A stretch of 20,417 nt of DNA, from positions 1 to 20,417 of the forward strand of contig CAZPBO010000045.1 of assembly GCA_964584815.1 (NCBI GenBank), read 5' to 3'. How positions within the stretch are numbered: position 1 is the stretch's first letter; the number at the start of each line of letters is the position of its first letter. Origin of the DNA: CAZPBO01 sp964584815. GTDB taxonomy: Bacteria; Planctomycetota; SKW154. The translations under genes were made by a program, and so were the position numbers. The notes below the pieces were generated by a model. The model saw only the letters and a program-made list of their open reading frames with translations, was not told the DNA's origin and searched no databases. Of the stretch, positions 1-8,179 are shown one piece after another.

Positions 1-1206
1 GACGGGAGCAAATACCTTGACTGCTACGCCTACTTCTCCAGTCTGCCTGTGGGACATAACCATCCCAAGATGTTTGACCCCGACTTTATGGAGGAGTTGA
101 AGCGCGCAGCGGTCGCAAACCCCGCCAACTCCGACATATACAGCACCGAATACGCCCGCTTTGTCAAACGCTTCGCCGAGTTGGCAATGCCTGACCACTT
201 CCGCTATCTCTTCTTCATCGCCGGCGGTGCACCCGCCGTGGAGAATGCGCTTAAGGTCGCGTTTGACTGGAAGGTGCGCAAGAACTTCAGAAAAGGCGCA
301 AAAAGTGAGCGTGGGCACAAAATCATCCATTTCCGCCAAGCATTCCACGGCAGAACGGGTTACTGCCTCTCTCTCACCAACACCGACCCAGTGAAGACCG
401 ACTACTTTCCGAAATTCAACTGGCCGCGCATCCCCAACCCCAAACTGCGCTTCCCCATAACACAGCAGGTGCTTGAGGAGGTGGAGAAAACCGAGCAGGA
501 AGCGCTGTCTATGATAAAAGATGTGATAGCAGAAGAAGGTGAAGATATCGCCGCCATAATCATTGAGCCGATACAGGGGGAGGGGGGCGACAACCATTTC
601 CGCGGAGAGTTCTTGCAGGCGTTGCGCCAGGTCGCCGATGAGTCTGATGTGATGCTCATATTTGACGAGGTGCAAACAGGATGCGGCACGACCGGCAAGA
701 TGTGGTGCTGCGAGCATTTTGATGTCTGGCCGGATATCCTCGTGTTCGGCAAGAAAACCCAAATCTGTGGGATAATGGCTTCGGCACGGGTTGATGAGGT
801 GCCCGACAACGCCTTCCACATCTCAAGCCGCATAAACTCCACCTGGGGTGGCAACCTCGTGGATATGGTTCGCGGCATACGGGGCATTGAGATAATGCAC
901 GAGGAGAGACTGATTGAGAACGCGGCGGAGACAGGGCGCTATTTCTTGCAGCGACTTGAGGAGTTGGCACAAGAATCGGGCGGGCTTGTCAGCAATGTGC
1001 GTGGACGCGGCTTTATGCTCGCCTTTGACCTGCCCACCCCCGATAAGCGCGACGCCTTCCGCCAAGCCTGCTGGGATGCCAAACTCGCCACACTCGCCTG
1101 CGGCGAACGCTCTGTCCGATTCAGACCATCCCTCATCTTCACAAAAGACCATGTGGATGAGGCGGTGGAAAAGATGCGAACTGTCCTCAAAAAGGTCAGA
1201 ATATGA
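1..1206 (+). CDS. lat: L-lysine 6-aminotransferase (5' end outside window)
   Basis: This is a class III PLP-dependent aminotransferase. The family member it resembles moves the epsilon-amino group of L-lysine to 2-oxoglutarate, giving 2-aminoadipate 6-semialdehyde and glutamate. The frame is open from base 1, so the N-terminus (roughly 40-50 residues by family length) lies upstream; 401 residues are visible. Seen: GGAPAVENALKVAFDW, which is close to the lysine-aminotransferase signature rather than the ornithine or acetylornithine type; the cofactor-binding Asp in IFDEVQTG; and the Schiff-base lysine region FGKKTQICG. The usual family motif has Glu-Gly-Gly where this protein has Ala-Gly-Gly. 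The stop codon overlaps the start of the sigma-54 activator by four bases (ATGA), so the two are probably translationally coupled. Family assignment is confident; lysine specificity is inferred from the motifs. Confidence 0.88.
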   Translation, partial: DGSKYLDCYAYFSSLPVGHNHPKMFDPDFMEELKRAAVANPANSDIYSTEYARFVKRFAELAMPDHFRYLFFIAGGAPAVENALKVAFDWKVRKNFRKGAKSERGHKIIHFRQAFHGRTGYCLSLTNTDPVKTDYFPKFNWPRIPNPKLRFPITQQVLEEVEKTEQEALSMIKDVIAEEGEDIAAIIIEPIQGEGGDNHFRGEFLQALRQVADESDVMLIFDEVQTGCGTTGKMWCCEHFDVWPDILVFGKKTQICGIMASARVDEVPDNAFHISSRINSTWGGNLVDMVRGIRGIEIMHEERLIENAAETGRYFLQRLEELAQESGGLVSNVRGRGFMLAFDLPTPDKRDAFRQACWDAKLATLACGERSVRFRPSLIFTKDHVDEAVEKMRTVLKKVRI

Positions 1207-2552
1207 GCCGCTACAGCGTGGTCGTCCTCTTAAAGGAAAAATTAAACGCCACCTGGTGCGCGGATGTGGCACACCACGCACAACTTACACCCTTACTTGC
1301 AACATCCATCCACCAAGCCGAACAACTCTTGCACAACCACAACGCCCGCATACTGCTTGCCGAAATCGGCAGAAAAGGTTTTCCGTCAGACAAAATACTG
1401 GCGCTTAAAAAAGAGTTCGTTGATTTGCAGATAATCCTGCTCACTCCTTACAGCGCCATATCGGAAGCGATAGACCTGCTGAAGGCGGGCGCGCTTGCCT
1501 ATATCTGCAAGCCGCCGGAGGAGGAAGAGTTGGCGGCTGTGCTGCGTAAGGCGGTTCAGCAGGTGGAGTTGCTCCAGCGCCAGCACAACCTTGAACGCAT
1601 GCTCTCCTCACGGTCGGGTTTTGAAGGCATCATCGGTCGTTGCGAGAAGATGCAGCATCTCTTTGAGACGCTCCGCCAGGTCGCCCCAACAAACGCCACC
1701 GTTCTCATCACGGGTGAGTCCGGAACAGGCAAAGAGTTGACCGCCCGTCTCATACATCGCTTATCAGGCAGAAGGGGACCGTTTGTGGCGGTCTCCTGCG
1801 GCGCGCTGCCAGAAAACATCCTTGAATCCGAACTGTTCGGGCATAAAAAGGGCGCTTTCTCCGGCGCTGTCTCCGACAGAGAAGGACGCTTCCAGACCGC
1901 AGATGGCGGAACTCTGTTCCTTGACGAGGTCGCCGACATTCCGCTTTCCGTTCAAGCAAAACTCCTCCGCGCCATTGACACAAAAGAAATAACACCTCTG
2001 GGCTCAAACGAGACGGTCAGCGTGGATGTGCGCCTTATCGCCGCCACCCACCGTGACCTCCAAAAACTTGCTGAAGAAGGACTCTTCCGCCGCGACCTCT
2101 TCTTCCGCCTCAATGTCGTCAGAATACATCTCCCGCCCTTGCGCGAACGCCGCGGCGATATCCAACTCCTCATCAAACATTTCCTATATGAAATCTCCCA
2201 AGAGTTCAACCGCCCCACACCAGACATCTCCGAAGACGCACTCAAAATCCTCACACTCTATCAATGGCCAGGCAATGTGCGTGAATTGCGAAACTGCATT
2301 GAAGCCATGCTCGCCGTATGCCGTGGCAATTTGTTGACAAAAAAAGAGATTCCAGAGTATATAATTCAAGAGTTGCCCCGAAGTGGATTGGACCTCTCCC
2401 GTCTAATAGGGAGAACGCTTGCGGAGATTGAGAGGGAGGTGATACGGGCTACTTTGGAGATGGTTGGAGGGCACCGCGCCAATGCCGCAAAAATCCTCGG
2501 TATCGGAGAGCGAACCCTCTACCGTAAAATAAAGGAATACGGGCTTAAATAA
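1203..2552 (+). CDS. Sigma-54-dependent activator with a degenerate receiver domain
   Basis: A 449-residue NtrC-type bacterial enhancer-binding protein. Residues 1-120 form a receiver-like domain, about 140-375 the AAA+ domain, and 423-447 a Fis-type helix-turn-helix. AAA+ signatures seen: Walker A GESGTGKE (171-178), the sigma-54-contact loop as GAFSGA (217-222) instead of the usual GAFTGA, Walker B GTLFLDEV (236-243), and arginine-finger region FRRDLFFRLN. In the receiver, the acidic pair near the N-terminus is replaced by Leu-Lys (10-11), and the phospho-acceptor position reads ILLAEI, with Ala near 53 where Asp is expected. The conserved Thr (81) and Lys (103) remain. It is therefore probably not controlled by classical phosphorylation. 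It overlaps the aminotransferase gene by 4 bases. No histidine kinase and no clear -24/-12 promoter were seen nearby, so the target is unknown. Confidence 0.93.
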   Translation: MSRYSVVVLLKEKLNATWCADVAHHAQLTPLLATSIHQAEQLLHNHNARILLAEIGRKGFPSDKILALKKEFVDLQIILLTPYSAISEAIDLLKAGALAYICKPPEEEELAAVLRKAVQQVELLQRQHNLERMLSSRSGFEGIIGRCEKMQHLFETLRQVAPTNATVLITGESGTGKELTARLIHRLSGRRGPFVAVSCGALPENILESELFGHKKGAFSGAVSDREGRFQTADGGTLFLDEVADIPLSVQAKLLRAIDTKEITPLGSNETVSVDVRLIAATHRDLQKLAEEGLFRRDLFFRLNVVRIHLPPLRERRGDIQLLIKHFLYEISQEFNRPTPDISEDALKILTLYQWPGNVRELRNCIEAMLAVCRGNLLTKKEIPEYIIQELPRSGLDLSRLIGRTLAEIEREVIRATLEMVGGHRANAAKILGIGERTLYRKIKEYGLK

Positions 2553-2570
2553 CGCTTTGGAGGGCAGAAT

Positions 2571-3653
2571 ATGCGATGGGTCATCACCACAGTGGCTTTG
2601 CTTTGGGGTGCCACACTTTTCTGCGGCAACAAACTCTCCCCGGGTGTCCACACCCAAAAGACTCCTGGTGGGGTGCCGTTCTCTGTTCACATTCCCCGCA
2701 AAGCAACTGGTATGATTTTCCTGCTGCACGGCGCGGGGTTTCGTGACTTAAACGATGCTTGCGGTGTCTGGAAAGGCTGGGCACAGGACTGGGCAAAGAA
2801 AGGCTTCATCGTAGTGATACCGTTTGCGAGCGGAGGAGCGTGGAGCGATGCGCAGTTGAGTGAGTTAGGGCGCCTGGCGGTGGAGTTATCCGCGACCTAC
2901 GATGTGCCGCGTCGGATGGGCGCTGTGGTCGGGCACTCCTCCGGCGCAGAAGCCGCTTTCAAACTTGTTGCCGCCAATCCATCGTTGCTGTCGGCTGCCG
3001 TCTCACTCGGCGGACGCCCAAAAGTCAACGCACAACTCTTCAAAGATAAGAACCTCGCAGGTTACTTCTTCCATTTTAAAAACGACCCGATAGTTCCCAT
3101 CGGCGCCGCACGCGTCGCGCACAATTCCCTCAAATCGGTCTCCGCAGAAACCCAACTCAAAGAAGTGGACGGCAACTCCCACGCCATTGAGTTTTACCTA
3201 GTGCAGTCCAAACAGACAGTTGAAGCGTGGCTCAGCAAATGGTTCAAAACCAAAGCACGCGTCCTCGGCAAAGTCGGACAGGACGATTCCCTCAACTGGC
3301 AGGAATTGGGCGGCGACCTCTTCCAAAACCCTATCTCAAAACTGCTCCTTATCTACTCCTACGACTCAAAAAAGGACAAAAAATCCAGAATTTGTCAGTG
3401 GCTTGAGTGGGACATCTTCCCCAACAAAAAGTTTCAGGAAGCCGTGCAAAATATCCCCTGCTATAAATGGGACCGCGCCAATGCCGACAAAGAACTCCTT
3501 AAAAAGTTCAGCAAGTTCAAACGAACAGGACTCTATCTTGTGGATGTGGAAAAACAAAAACCTGTAAAAACCTACAAAAGCCCTCGCTCCGCGCAGAAAA
3601 TCGCAAAAGAGATTACCAAGTTAAAGGAAAAATATGAGAAGCAAAAGAAGTAG
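2571..3653 (+). CDS. Secreted alpha/beta hydrolase with thioredoxin-like C-terminal region
   Basis: A 360-residue protein with an N-terminal signal sequence (hydrophobic stretch 3-18). The first ~225 residues look like an alpha/beta hydrolase of the esterase/depolymerase type: oxyanion motif HGAG (53-56), nucleophile elbow GHSSG with Ser123, acid Asp172 in KNDPIVP, and His204 in GNSHAIEF. The last ~120 residues (about 235-350) contain a strand, a long helix with an aromatic/acidic stretch, and a LYLVD strand, a pattern reminiscent of a thioredoxin fold. There is no CXXC, so no redox activity is implied. A GGAGGG ribosome site lies just before the ATG. The gene starts 18 bases after the regulator and its end overlaps larB by 20 bases. 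The substrate cannot be told from the sequence. Confidence 0.78.
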   Translation: MRWVITTVALLWGATLFCGNKLSPGVHTQKTPGGVPFSVHIPRKATGMIFLLHGAGFRDLNDACGVWKGWAQDWAKKGFIVVIPFASGGAWSDAQLSELGRLAVELSATYDVPRRMGAVVGHSSGAEAAFKLVAANPSLLSAAVSLGGRPKVNAQLFKDKNLAGYFFHFKNDPIVPIGAARVAHNSLKSVSAETQLKEVDGNSHAIEFYLVQSKQTVEAWLSKWFKTKARVLGKVGQDDSLNWQELGGDLFQNPISKLLLIYSYDSKKDKKSRICQWLEWDIFPNKKFQEAVQNIPCYKWDRANADKELLKKFSKFKRTGLYLVDVEKQKPVKTYKSPRSAQKIAKEITKLKEKYEKQKK

Positions 3654-4410
3654 CGACCGCGAATTAAGGGTGTTGCTTGAGGCGGTGGCGTCAGGGAAGA
3701 TAGGGGTTAGGGAAGCGGAAGAGAAATTGCTTTCGCTGGAGTATCTGCGTCTGGGGGGGCTTTGTCTTGATGTGGGGCGGCATATGCGACGCGGCTTTCC
3801 GGAAGTTGTTCTTTGTGAGGGCAAGAGCGTGGAGGATGCGGCGGAGGCGGCGGAGGCAATCTATCAGCGCAGTGGACTGCTGCTTGCCACCCGCGCCACC
3901 CAACAACACGCCGAAGCGATAAAAAACAAAATCCCAAACGCCGTCTTCCACCAGAGCGCAAGATGTGTCACAGCGACAAAAAAACCGCTCAAGAAAGTGG
4001 GGCTTGTGGCAATTCTTGCTGCAGGCGCCTCCGACATCCCTGTGGCAGAAGAAGCAAAAGTCACCGCCGAGATTACGGGGTCAAAGACATATGTGGGTTA
4101 TGATGTCGGGGTAGCGGGGTTGCATCGGCTGACACCGCATTTGGAGGCGCTGCGGGAGGCGCGTTGCTGTGTTGTGGTGGCGGGGATGGAGGGCGCGTTG
4201 CCGAGTGTGGTGGCGGGTCTGCTCACCTGCCCTGTAGTGGCGGTGCCGACATCTGTGGGGTATGGGGCGTCTTTTGGCGGTCTGGCGGCGCTCCTTGCAA
4301 TGCTCAACTGCTGCGTGCCAGGCGTTGCCGTGGTGAATATTGACAACGGGTTCGGTGCAGGGTATCTTGCATCGCTAATCAATCAGGGGGCAGGAAAATG
4401 GAAGAGATAA
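3634..4410 (+). CDS. larB: LarB, nickel-pincer cofactor biosynthesis (AIR carboxylase-like)
   Basis: A 258-residue LarB. In the known pathway LarB carboxylates and hydrolyses nicotinic acid adenine dinucleotide, the first step toward the nickel-pincer nucleotide of lactate racemase and related enzymes. Seen: the family blocks ASDIPVAEEA (132-141), YDVGVAGLHRL, GMEGALPSVVAG with the conserved Glu186, PTSVGYGASFGG, and LNCCVPGVAVVNIDNGFG with the Cys pair 226-227 at the position where LarB uses a catalytic cysteine. Length is normal for the family. An AAAGGA motif precedes the ATG, which lies inside the end of the upstream hydrolase gene. No larA, larC or larE is present in the window, so the user of the cofactor must be elsewhere if the pathway is complete. 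Confidence 0.95.
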   Translation: MRSKRSSDRELRVLLEAVASGKIGVREAEEKLLSLEYLRLGGLCLDVGRHMRRGFPEVVLCEGKSVEDAAEAAEAIYQRSGLLLATRATQQHAEAIKNKIPNAVFHQSARCVTATKKPLKKVGLVAILAAGASDIPVAEEAKVTAEITGSKTYVGYDVGVAGLHRLTPHLEALREARCCVVVAGMEGALPSVVAGLLTCPVVAVPTSVGYGASFGGLAALLAMLNCCVPGVAVVNIDNGFGAGYLASLINQGAGKWKR

Positions 4411-5288
4411 GAGAGGTGCCGATGCTACCGCCGCGGCGTAGGGACGCCCATAAAGGCGATTTTGGGCGTGTGCTGGTGGTGGCGGGCTCTGTGGGTATGA
4501 CGGGAGCGGCAATACTCTGCTGCCGCGCCGCCTTGCGCTGCGGCTGCGGTCTCGTCAAACTCATCACCCCCGCATCCCTTAACCACATCTTTGAAATAGC
4601 GCTGCCAGAAGTCCTCACACGAACCGCCCCCGACACAAACGGCATCCTCAAATATGAAGCCCTCAAAATCGTCCTTGAGGAAGCGTCCCGCCATCAAGCG
4701 CTCGCCCTCGGACCAGGACTCTCCAACAACGCATCCATCCGCCGACTCGTCCGCGACATCCTCCGTAAAACCGATATCCCCATCGTCCTTGACGCCGACG
4801 GTATAAACGCCGTAGCACAGCAACCGCAGGTTCTCCTTGACCACCGCGGTCCCGTGGTCGTCACCCCCCACCCCGGCGAGATGGCACGCCTCGTCTCCAA
4901 GACCACCGAGCAGGTCCAGAATGACCGTGAGACGGTTGCGGTCACCTTCGCCCGCGCTTTCGGCTGTGTCGTTGCTCTCAAAGGCTACCAGACTGTGGTG
5001 ACCGATGGGCGGGGCGTCTACACCAACACCACAGGCAACTCCGGTATGGCTACCGCCGCCAGCGGCGATGTCCTCACAGGTGTTATCGCATCACTCATCG
5101 CTCAAGGAATGACCGCATTAGACGCCGCCATCGCGGGAGTCTACCTCCACGGTCTCGCCGGCGACATCGCCGCCGAAGAACTGACCGAATACTCCCTCAT
5201 CGCTTCCGATATCCTTGACTCTCTTCCTGACGCCATCGCCCACCATATCGGCTGGCATATCCCCGAGGAGGACCTCGGTGAACCCTGA
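4398..5288 (+). CDS. nnrD: ADP-dependent NAD(P)H-hydrate dehydratase
   Basis: A 296-residue stand-alone dehydratase of the ribokinase-like YjeF C-terminal/CARKD family. It repairs damaged (hydrated) NAD(P)H using ADP. Seen: VLVVAGSVGMTGAA near the N-terminus (25-38), LGPGLSNN (104-111), the nucleotide-site DADGINA (132-138), TPHPGEMARL (156-165), and the phosphate-binding anion-hole region GNSGMATAASGDVLTG (213-228). In many bacteria this domain is fused to the NnrE epimerase; here there is no epimerase domain, only a ~20-residue lead-in. The start overlaps larB by 13 bases and is preceded by a GGGGGCAGGA-type ribosome site. The end overlaps the PyrK-like gene by 11 bases. Confidence 0.95.
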   Translation: MEEIREVPMLPPRRRDAHKGDFGRVLVVAGSVGMTGAAILCCRAALRCGCGLVKLITPASLNHIFEIALPEVLTRTAPDTNGILKYEALKIVLEEASRHQALALGPGLSNNASIRRLVRDILRKTDIPIVLDADGINAVAQQPQVLLDHRGPVVVTPHPGEMARLVSKTTEQVQNDRETVAVTFARAFGCVVALKGYQTVVTDGRGVYTNTTGNSGMATAASGDVLTGVIASLIAQGMTALDAAIAGVYLHGLAGDIAAEELTEYSLIASDILDSLPDAIAHHIGWHIPEEDLGEP

Positions 5289-6054
5289 AACAGAACGCGC
5301 ACAACTTGTCGCATCTTGCCAACTCAAAGACTGCGCACTTCTGACACTTAAAGCCCCCTTTGCCGCCCGAAATGCCCAGCCCGGTCAGTTCCTTATGCTG
5401 CGCGTCCCCAACCGCCCAGACCTCCCCACCCCACGCCCCATATCTGTCGCCGACGCAGACCACATCACTTCCACCGTCTCACTCCTTATCCAAAAGAAAG
5501 GATACGGCACCACAGTCCTCTGCTCCTTAAAGCAGCCGACCGAAATCCTGCTTTGGGGTCCGTTGGGCAGACCTTTCAGTCTTCTCAAGCGGGGTAAGGC
5601 GCTACTTGTTGGAGGCGGTGTCGGAGTAGCGCCGCTCCTCTTTCTGGCAAAAAGACTTACAGAATCTGGCGTTGCGGTTACTGCCGTTTACGGCGCGAAA
5701 ACAAAAACACAACTGCATCTTAAAACGCGCCTTGAAAGCCTTTCGGACAACCTCATTGTCTGCACAGAGGACGGCACAGAGGGTTTATGCGCAACCGCTG
5801 TTTCGGCAATGCGCCAGCAGTTGGCGCAAAACCGCTTTGACCGAGTCTACATCTGCGGTCCACCGAGTATGGTCAAGGAAGCGTTGCCTGCGATAAGGGA
5901 GGCGAAAGCGATAGCACAGGTGCTCGTTGAGGGGCGGATGCTGTGTGGGCTTGGGGTTTGCGGCTGCTGCACAATCAGATGGGGAGAGCGCTCCTTGCGG
6001 CTGTGCAGGGACGGTCCCGTTCTTGACATACCGCCTGTCGTGGGAGATGTCTGA
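5278..6054 (+). CDS. pyrK: PyrK-type electron transfer flavoprotein/iron-sulfur subunit
   Basis: A 258-residue ferredoxin-reductase-like protein. In the family PyrK carries FAD and a 2Fe-2S cluster and passes electrons from PyrD to NAD+. I chose GTG 5278 over an in-frame ATG at 5215 because a strong GAGGAGG ribosome site sits about six bases before it and the protein then begins at the usual family N-terminus. Seen: flavin motif RPISVAD (53-59), nucleotide-binding GGGVGVAPLLFLAKRL (112-127), YICGPPSM (191-198), and cluster ligands Cys223, Cys228, Cys231 and Cys243 (C-x4-C-x2-C-x11-C). It overlaps nnrD by 11 bases and the next gene by one base. No pyrD lies in the window, so a related role (such as a subunit of another NAD(P)-linked oxidoreductase) remains possible. 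Confidence 0.87.
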   Translation: MNPETERAQLVASCQLKDCALLTLKAPFAARNAQPGQFLMLRVPNRPDLPTPRPISVADADHITSTVSLLIQKKGYGTTVLCSLKQPTEILLWGPLGRPFSLLKRGKALLVGGGVGVAPLLFLAKRLTESGVAVTAVYGAKTKTQLHLKTRLESLSDNLIVCTEDGTEGLCATAVSAMRQQLAQNRFDRVYICGPPSMVKEALPAIREAKAIAQVLVEGRMLCGLGVCGCCTIRWGERSLRLCRDGPVLDIPPVVGDV

Positions 6055-8054
6055 TGAGAACTGCTTTAAGAGGTAGCGCATTTTTGCTGTTTATGCTTGT
6101 CTGTTCCGCGCTTTGCGCAACCGATGTGACTGTCAAAGGTAAGGTATCGGATAGCGATGGCAAGCCGTTGCGAGCATTCATCGGGGTGGTCTTCGCTCCT
6201 AACAGTGGTCCGCCTGATGCGTGGGTGCCCACAGAAAAGGTGATACGAACCAGAAAAAACGGCTCTTTCACACTGACAATCAGAGCCGACAAACCCTTTT
6301 ATCTGTTCGCTTACGCGGAAGGCTACCGCCCCCAACTCTGGAAAAACATATCCTACTTTGGTGTTGTGCCAACAGGCGCTCTCTTAAAGCAAGCCCAACC
6401 AATAGACCCGCAGTCTCCGCCGAAAGTAGTGCTAAACTTCACCCTAAGTCGCGCTTTTGCAGAAAAGCGCACCGTTATGCTCAAAATGTCGGACGGCGTA
6501 GAGTTGGCAACCGACATATATCTGCCGACCGCGAAAGGACCGTTTCCGACACTTCTTATGCGCACTCCTTACAGCAGGAAGAGAAAGGGGTTTGTGAGGG
6601 CGGCAAAAGGGCTGTGCGCCTTTGGCTATGCGGTGGTTCTGCAGGATATGCGGGGGCGGTTTGATTCAGGCGGAGAGAATTTGCCTTTTTGTGGTTGCGG
6701 GTGGCACAAACACAAAGATGGCTATGAGACGGTGCGATGGTTGCTGAAACAGTCTTGGTGCAACGGGAAGGTTGGGACATTTGGCGGCAGCGCGATGGGG
6801 ATAACCCAGTTTCTGCTTGCGGGTAGTGGGGTGTCGGGGCTTGCAGCGCAGTGGATTGGCGCCGCCGCTTTCTCACTCTACCATCACGCCACATATGAGA
6901 ACGGTGTCCTGCGCCTTGAACAAGTCAAAGGCTGGCTCACAAAAGCACGCTTTGCCCCAAACTTCTACAAAAATGTGCTTGCGCATCCCGACTACGACGA
7001 CTTCTGGCGTCCATACGACCCGTCCACCCGCCAATATACTCCGCCTCCCGCCGTCCACATCACCGGTTGGTTTGACACCTTCTGCGAGGGAACGATTGCG
7101 GGGTTCCTTGCCCGCTCAGGGGGTAACCCGACGAGGGCGCGGCAGTTCCTGATTGTAGGACCGTGGACACATAAGATTCGCACTGTTCCTCTCTGGCTCC
7201 GCCTTATGGGGAGGGAACCGAAAACAGGGGGGCGCGTAGGGGAAATGGAACCCACGCCGCAAGCGGTTCTTCCCCCACTTGATATGACTGCGTTCTTTGC
7301 GTGGCAACTGCAGGGGGCAGACAACGGCTTTGCCCGTCAGAAGCCTGTCCACTGGTTTGTTCTGGCTCCGCGCGGGAGCGCGGGCAATTTCTGGCGCGCC
7401 GCCAACTCCTGGCCCCCTCCCTCAAAACCGCTCAACCTCTATCTGCAACCAGACAAAACCCTCGCTTTCAAACCCTGCTCACAGCAAAAAACCTTCACCT
7501 ACAGATACGACCCCAACAACCCCTGCCCGACACTCGGTGGACGCAACCTCACCATAAAGAGCGGACCTTTTGACCAAAAGCGTCTGGCAAAGCGTGATGA
7601 TGTGCTCGTCTTTGCCAGTCCTCCGCTTGAGCAGAGCGTTGAAATCGCAGGTGTTGTGGAATGCGTGCTATGCGTCTCCAGTGATTGTTCCGACACCGAT
7701 TTTGTGGCAAAACTATGCGACGGCTACCCTGATGGGCGGCAGATGCTGCTTCTTGACGGCATAGTGCGTCTGTCCCGACGCCAGTGGCCCAAACAGCCGC
7801 TGCCTGTTGTTCCCAACAAAATCTATACTGTGCGAATTAGACTGGGCAACTTCGCTTACCTCTTCCCAAAAGGACATAGAATCGTCGTGCATATAACAAG
7901 CAGCAACTATCCGCGTTATGAGACGAATCCGAACACAGGCGAGGTGCACAGCCGCGAGAAGTCGCGTGTGGCAAAAAACAGTGTCTATGTCGGCAAAAAC
8001 CATCCCAGCCGCCTTATCCTCCCGCATCTCGCATCAGAACCTCAAAACAAATAG
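6054..8054 (+). CDS. Secreted CocE/NonD-type hydrolase (X-Pro dipeptidyl-peptidase S15 family)
   Basis: A 666-residue protein starting with a signal peptide (hydrophobic 9-21, likely cut after ALCA). Residues about 24-130 resemble a carboxypeptidase-regulatory-like beta-sandwich (VKGKVSDSDGKPL, then NGSFTLTI). The catalytic alpha/beta hydrolase follows: DGVELATDIYLP (147-158), MRTPYSR, DMRGRFDSGG, nucleophile Ser246 in FGGSAMGITQ, Asp341 in GWFDTF, and His373 in GPWTH. A C-terminal jelly-roll domain typical of this family runs from about 430 to 660. The N-terminal sandwich domain is an addition to the usual CocE layout. Known members hydrolyse acyl esters, amides or X-Pro peptides; the substrate here cannot be predicted. 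The ATG shares one base with the upstream stop (TGATG). Confidence 0.9.
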   Translation: MRTALRGSAFLLFMLVCSALCATDVTVKGKVSDSDGKPLRAFIGVVFAPNSGPPDAWVPTEKVIRTRKNGSFTLTIRADKPFYLFAYAEGYRPQLWKNISYFGVVPTGALLKQAQPIDPQSPPKVVLNFTLSRAFAEKRTVMLKMSDGVELATDIYLPTAKGPFPTLLMRTPYSRKRKGFVRAAKGLCAFGYAVVLQDMRGRFDSGGENLPFCGCGWHKHKDGYETVRWLLKQSWCNGKVGTFGGSAMGITQFLLAGSGVSGLAAQWIGAAAFSLYHHATYENGVLRLEQVKGWLTKARFAPNFYKNVLAHPDYDDFWRPYDPSTRQYTPPPAVHITGWFDTFCEGTIAGFLARSGGNPTRARQFLIVGPWTHKIRTVPLWLRLMGREPKTGGRVGEMEPTPQAVLPPLDMTAFFAWQLQGADNGFARQKPVHWFVLAPRGSAGNFWRAANSWPPPSKPLNLYLQPDKTLAFKPCSQQKTFTYRYDPNNPCPTLGGRNLTIKSGPFDQKRLAKRDDVLVFASPPLEQSVEIAGVVECVLCVSSDCSDTDFVAKLCDGYPDGRQMLLLDGIVRLSRRQWPKQPLPVVPNKIYTVRIRLGNFAYLFPKGHRIVVHITSSNYPRYETNPNTGEVHSREKSRVAKNSVYVGKNHPSRLILPHLASEPQNK

Positions 8055-8124
8055 CCACTTGCTATCAAGGTCAATACGCACAACTAATGGTGCTGCAGGT
8101 AATGCACAAGAAACGGGGTTCTGT

Positions 8125-8152
8125 TTGACGGCTGCCGCGAGCGCGATACAAT
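8125..8152 (+). promoter_or_regulatory. Sigma-70-type promoter for the iron-sulfur gene
   Basis: TTGACG (8125-8130), a 16-base spacer, then TACAAT (8147-8152) lies in the 125-base gap before the iron-sulfur gene. It would start transcription near 8159, about 20 bases before the ATG and just ahead of the GGAGGTGAGG ribosome site. Both boxes match consensus at five of six positions. This separates the iron-sulfur gene from the upstream operon. Confidence 0.55.
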
Positions 8153-8179
8153 GAAGGCAGCAGCGTTGGAGGTGAGGGA

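Noticed and set aside
5215..5277. Upstream ATG start for the PyrK-like gene
   Set aside because: It would overlap nnrD by over 70 bases and has no ribosome site; the GTG at 5278 has GAGGAGG and gives the normal N-terminus.
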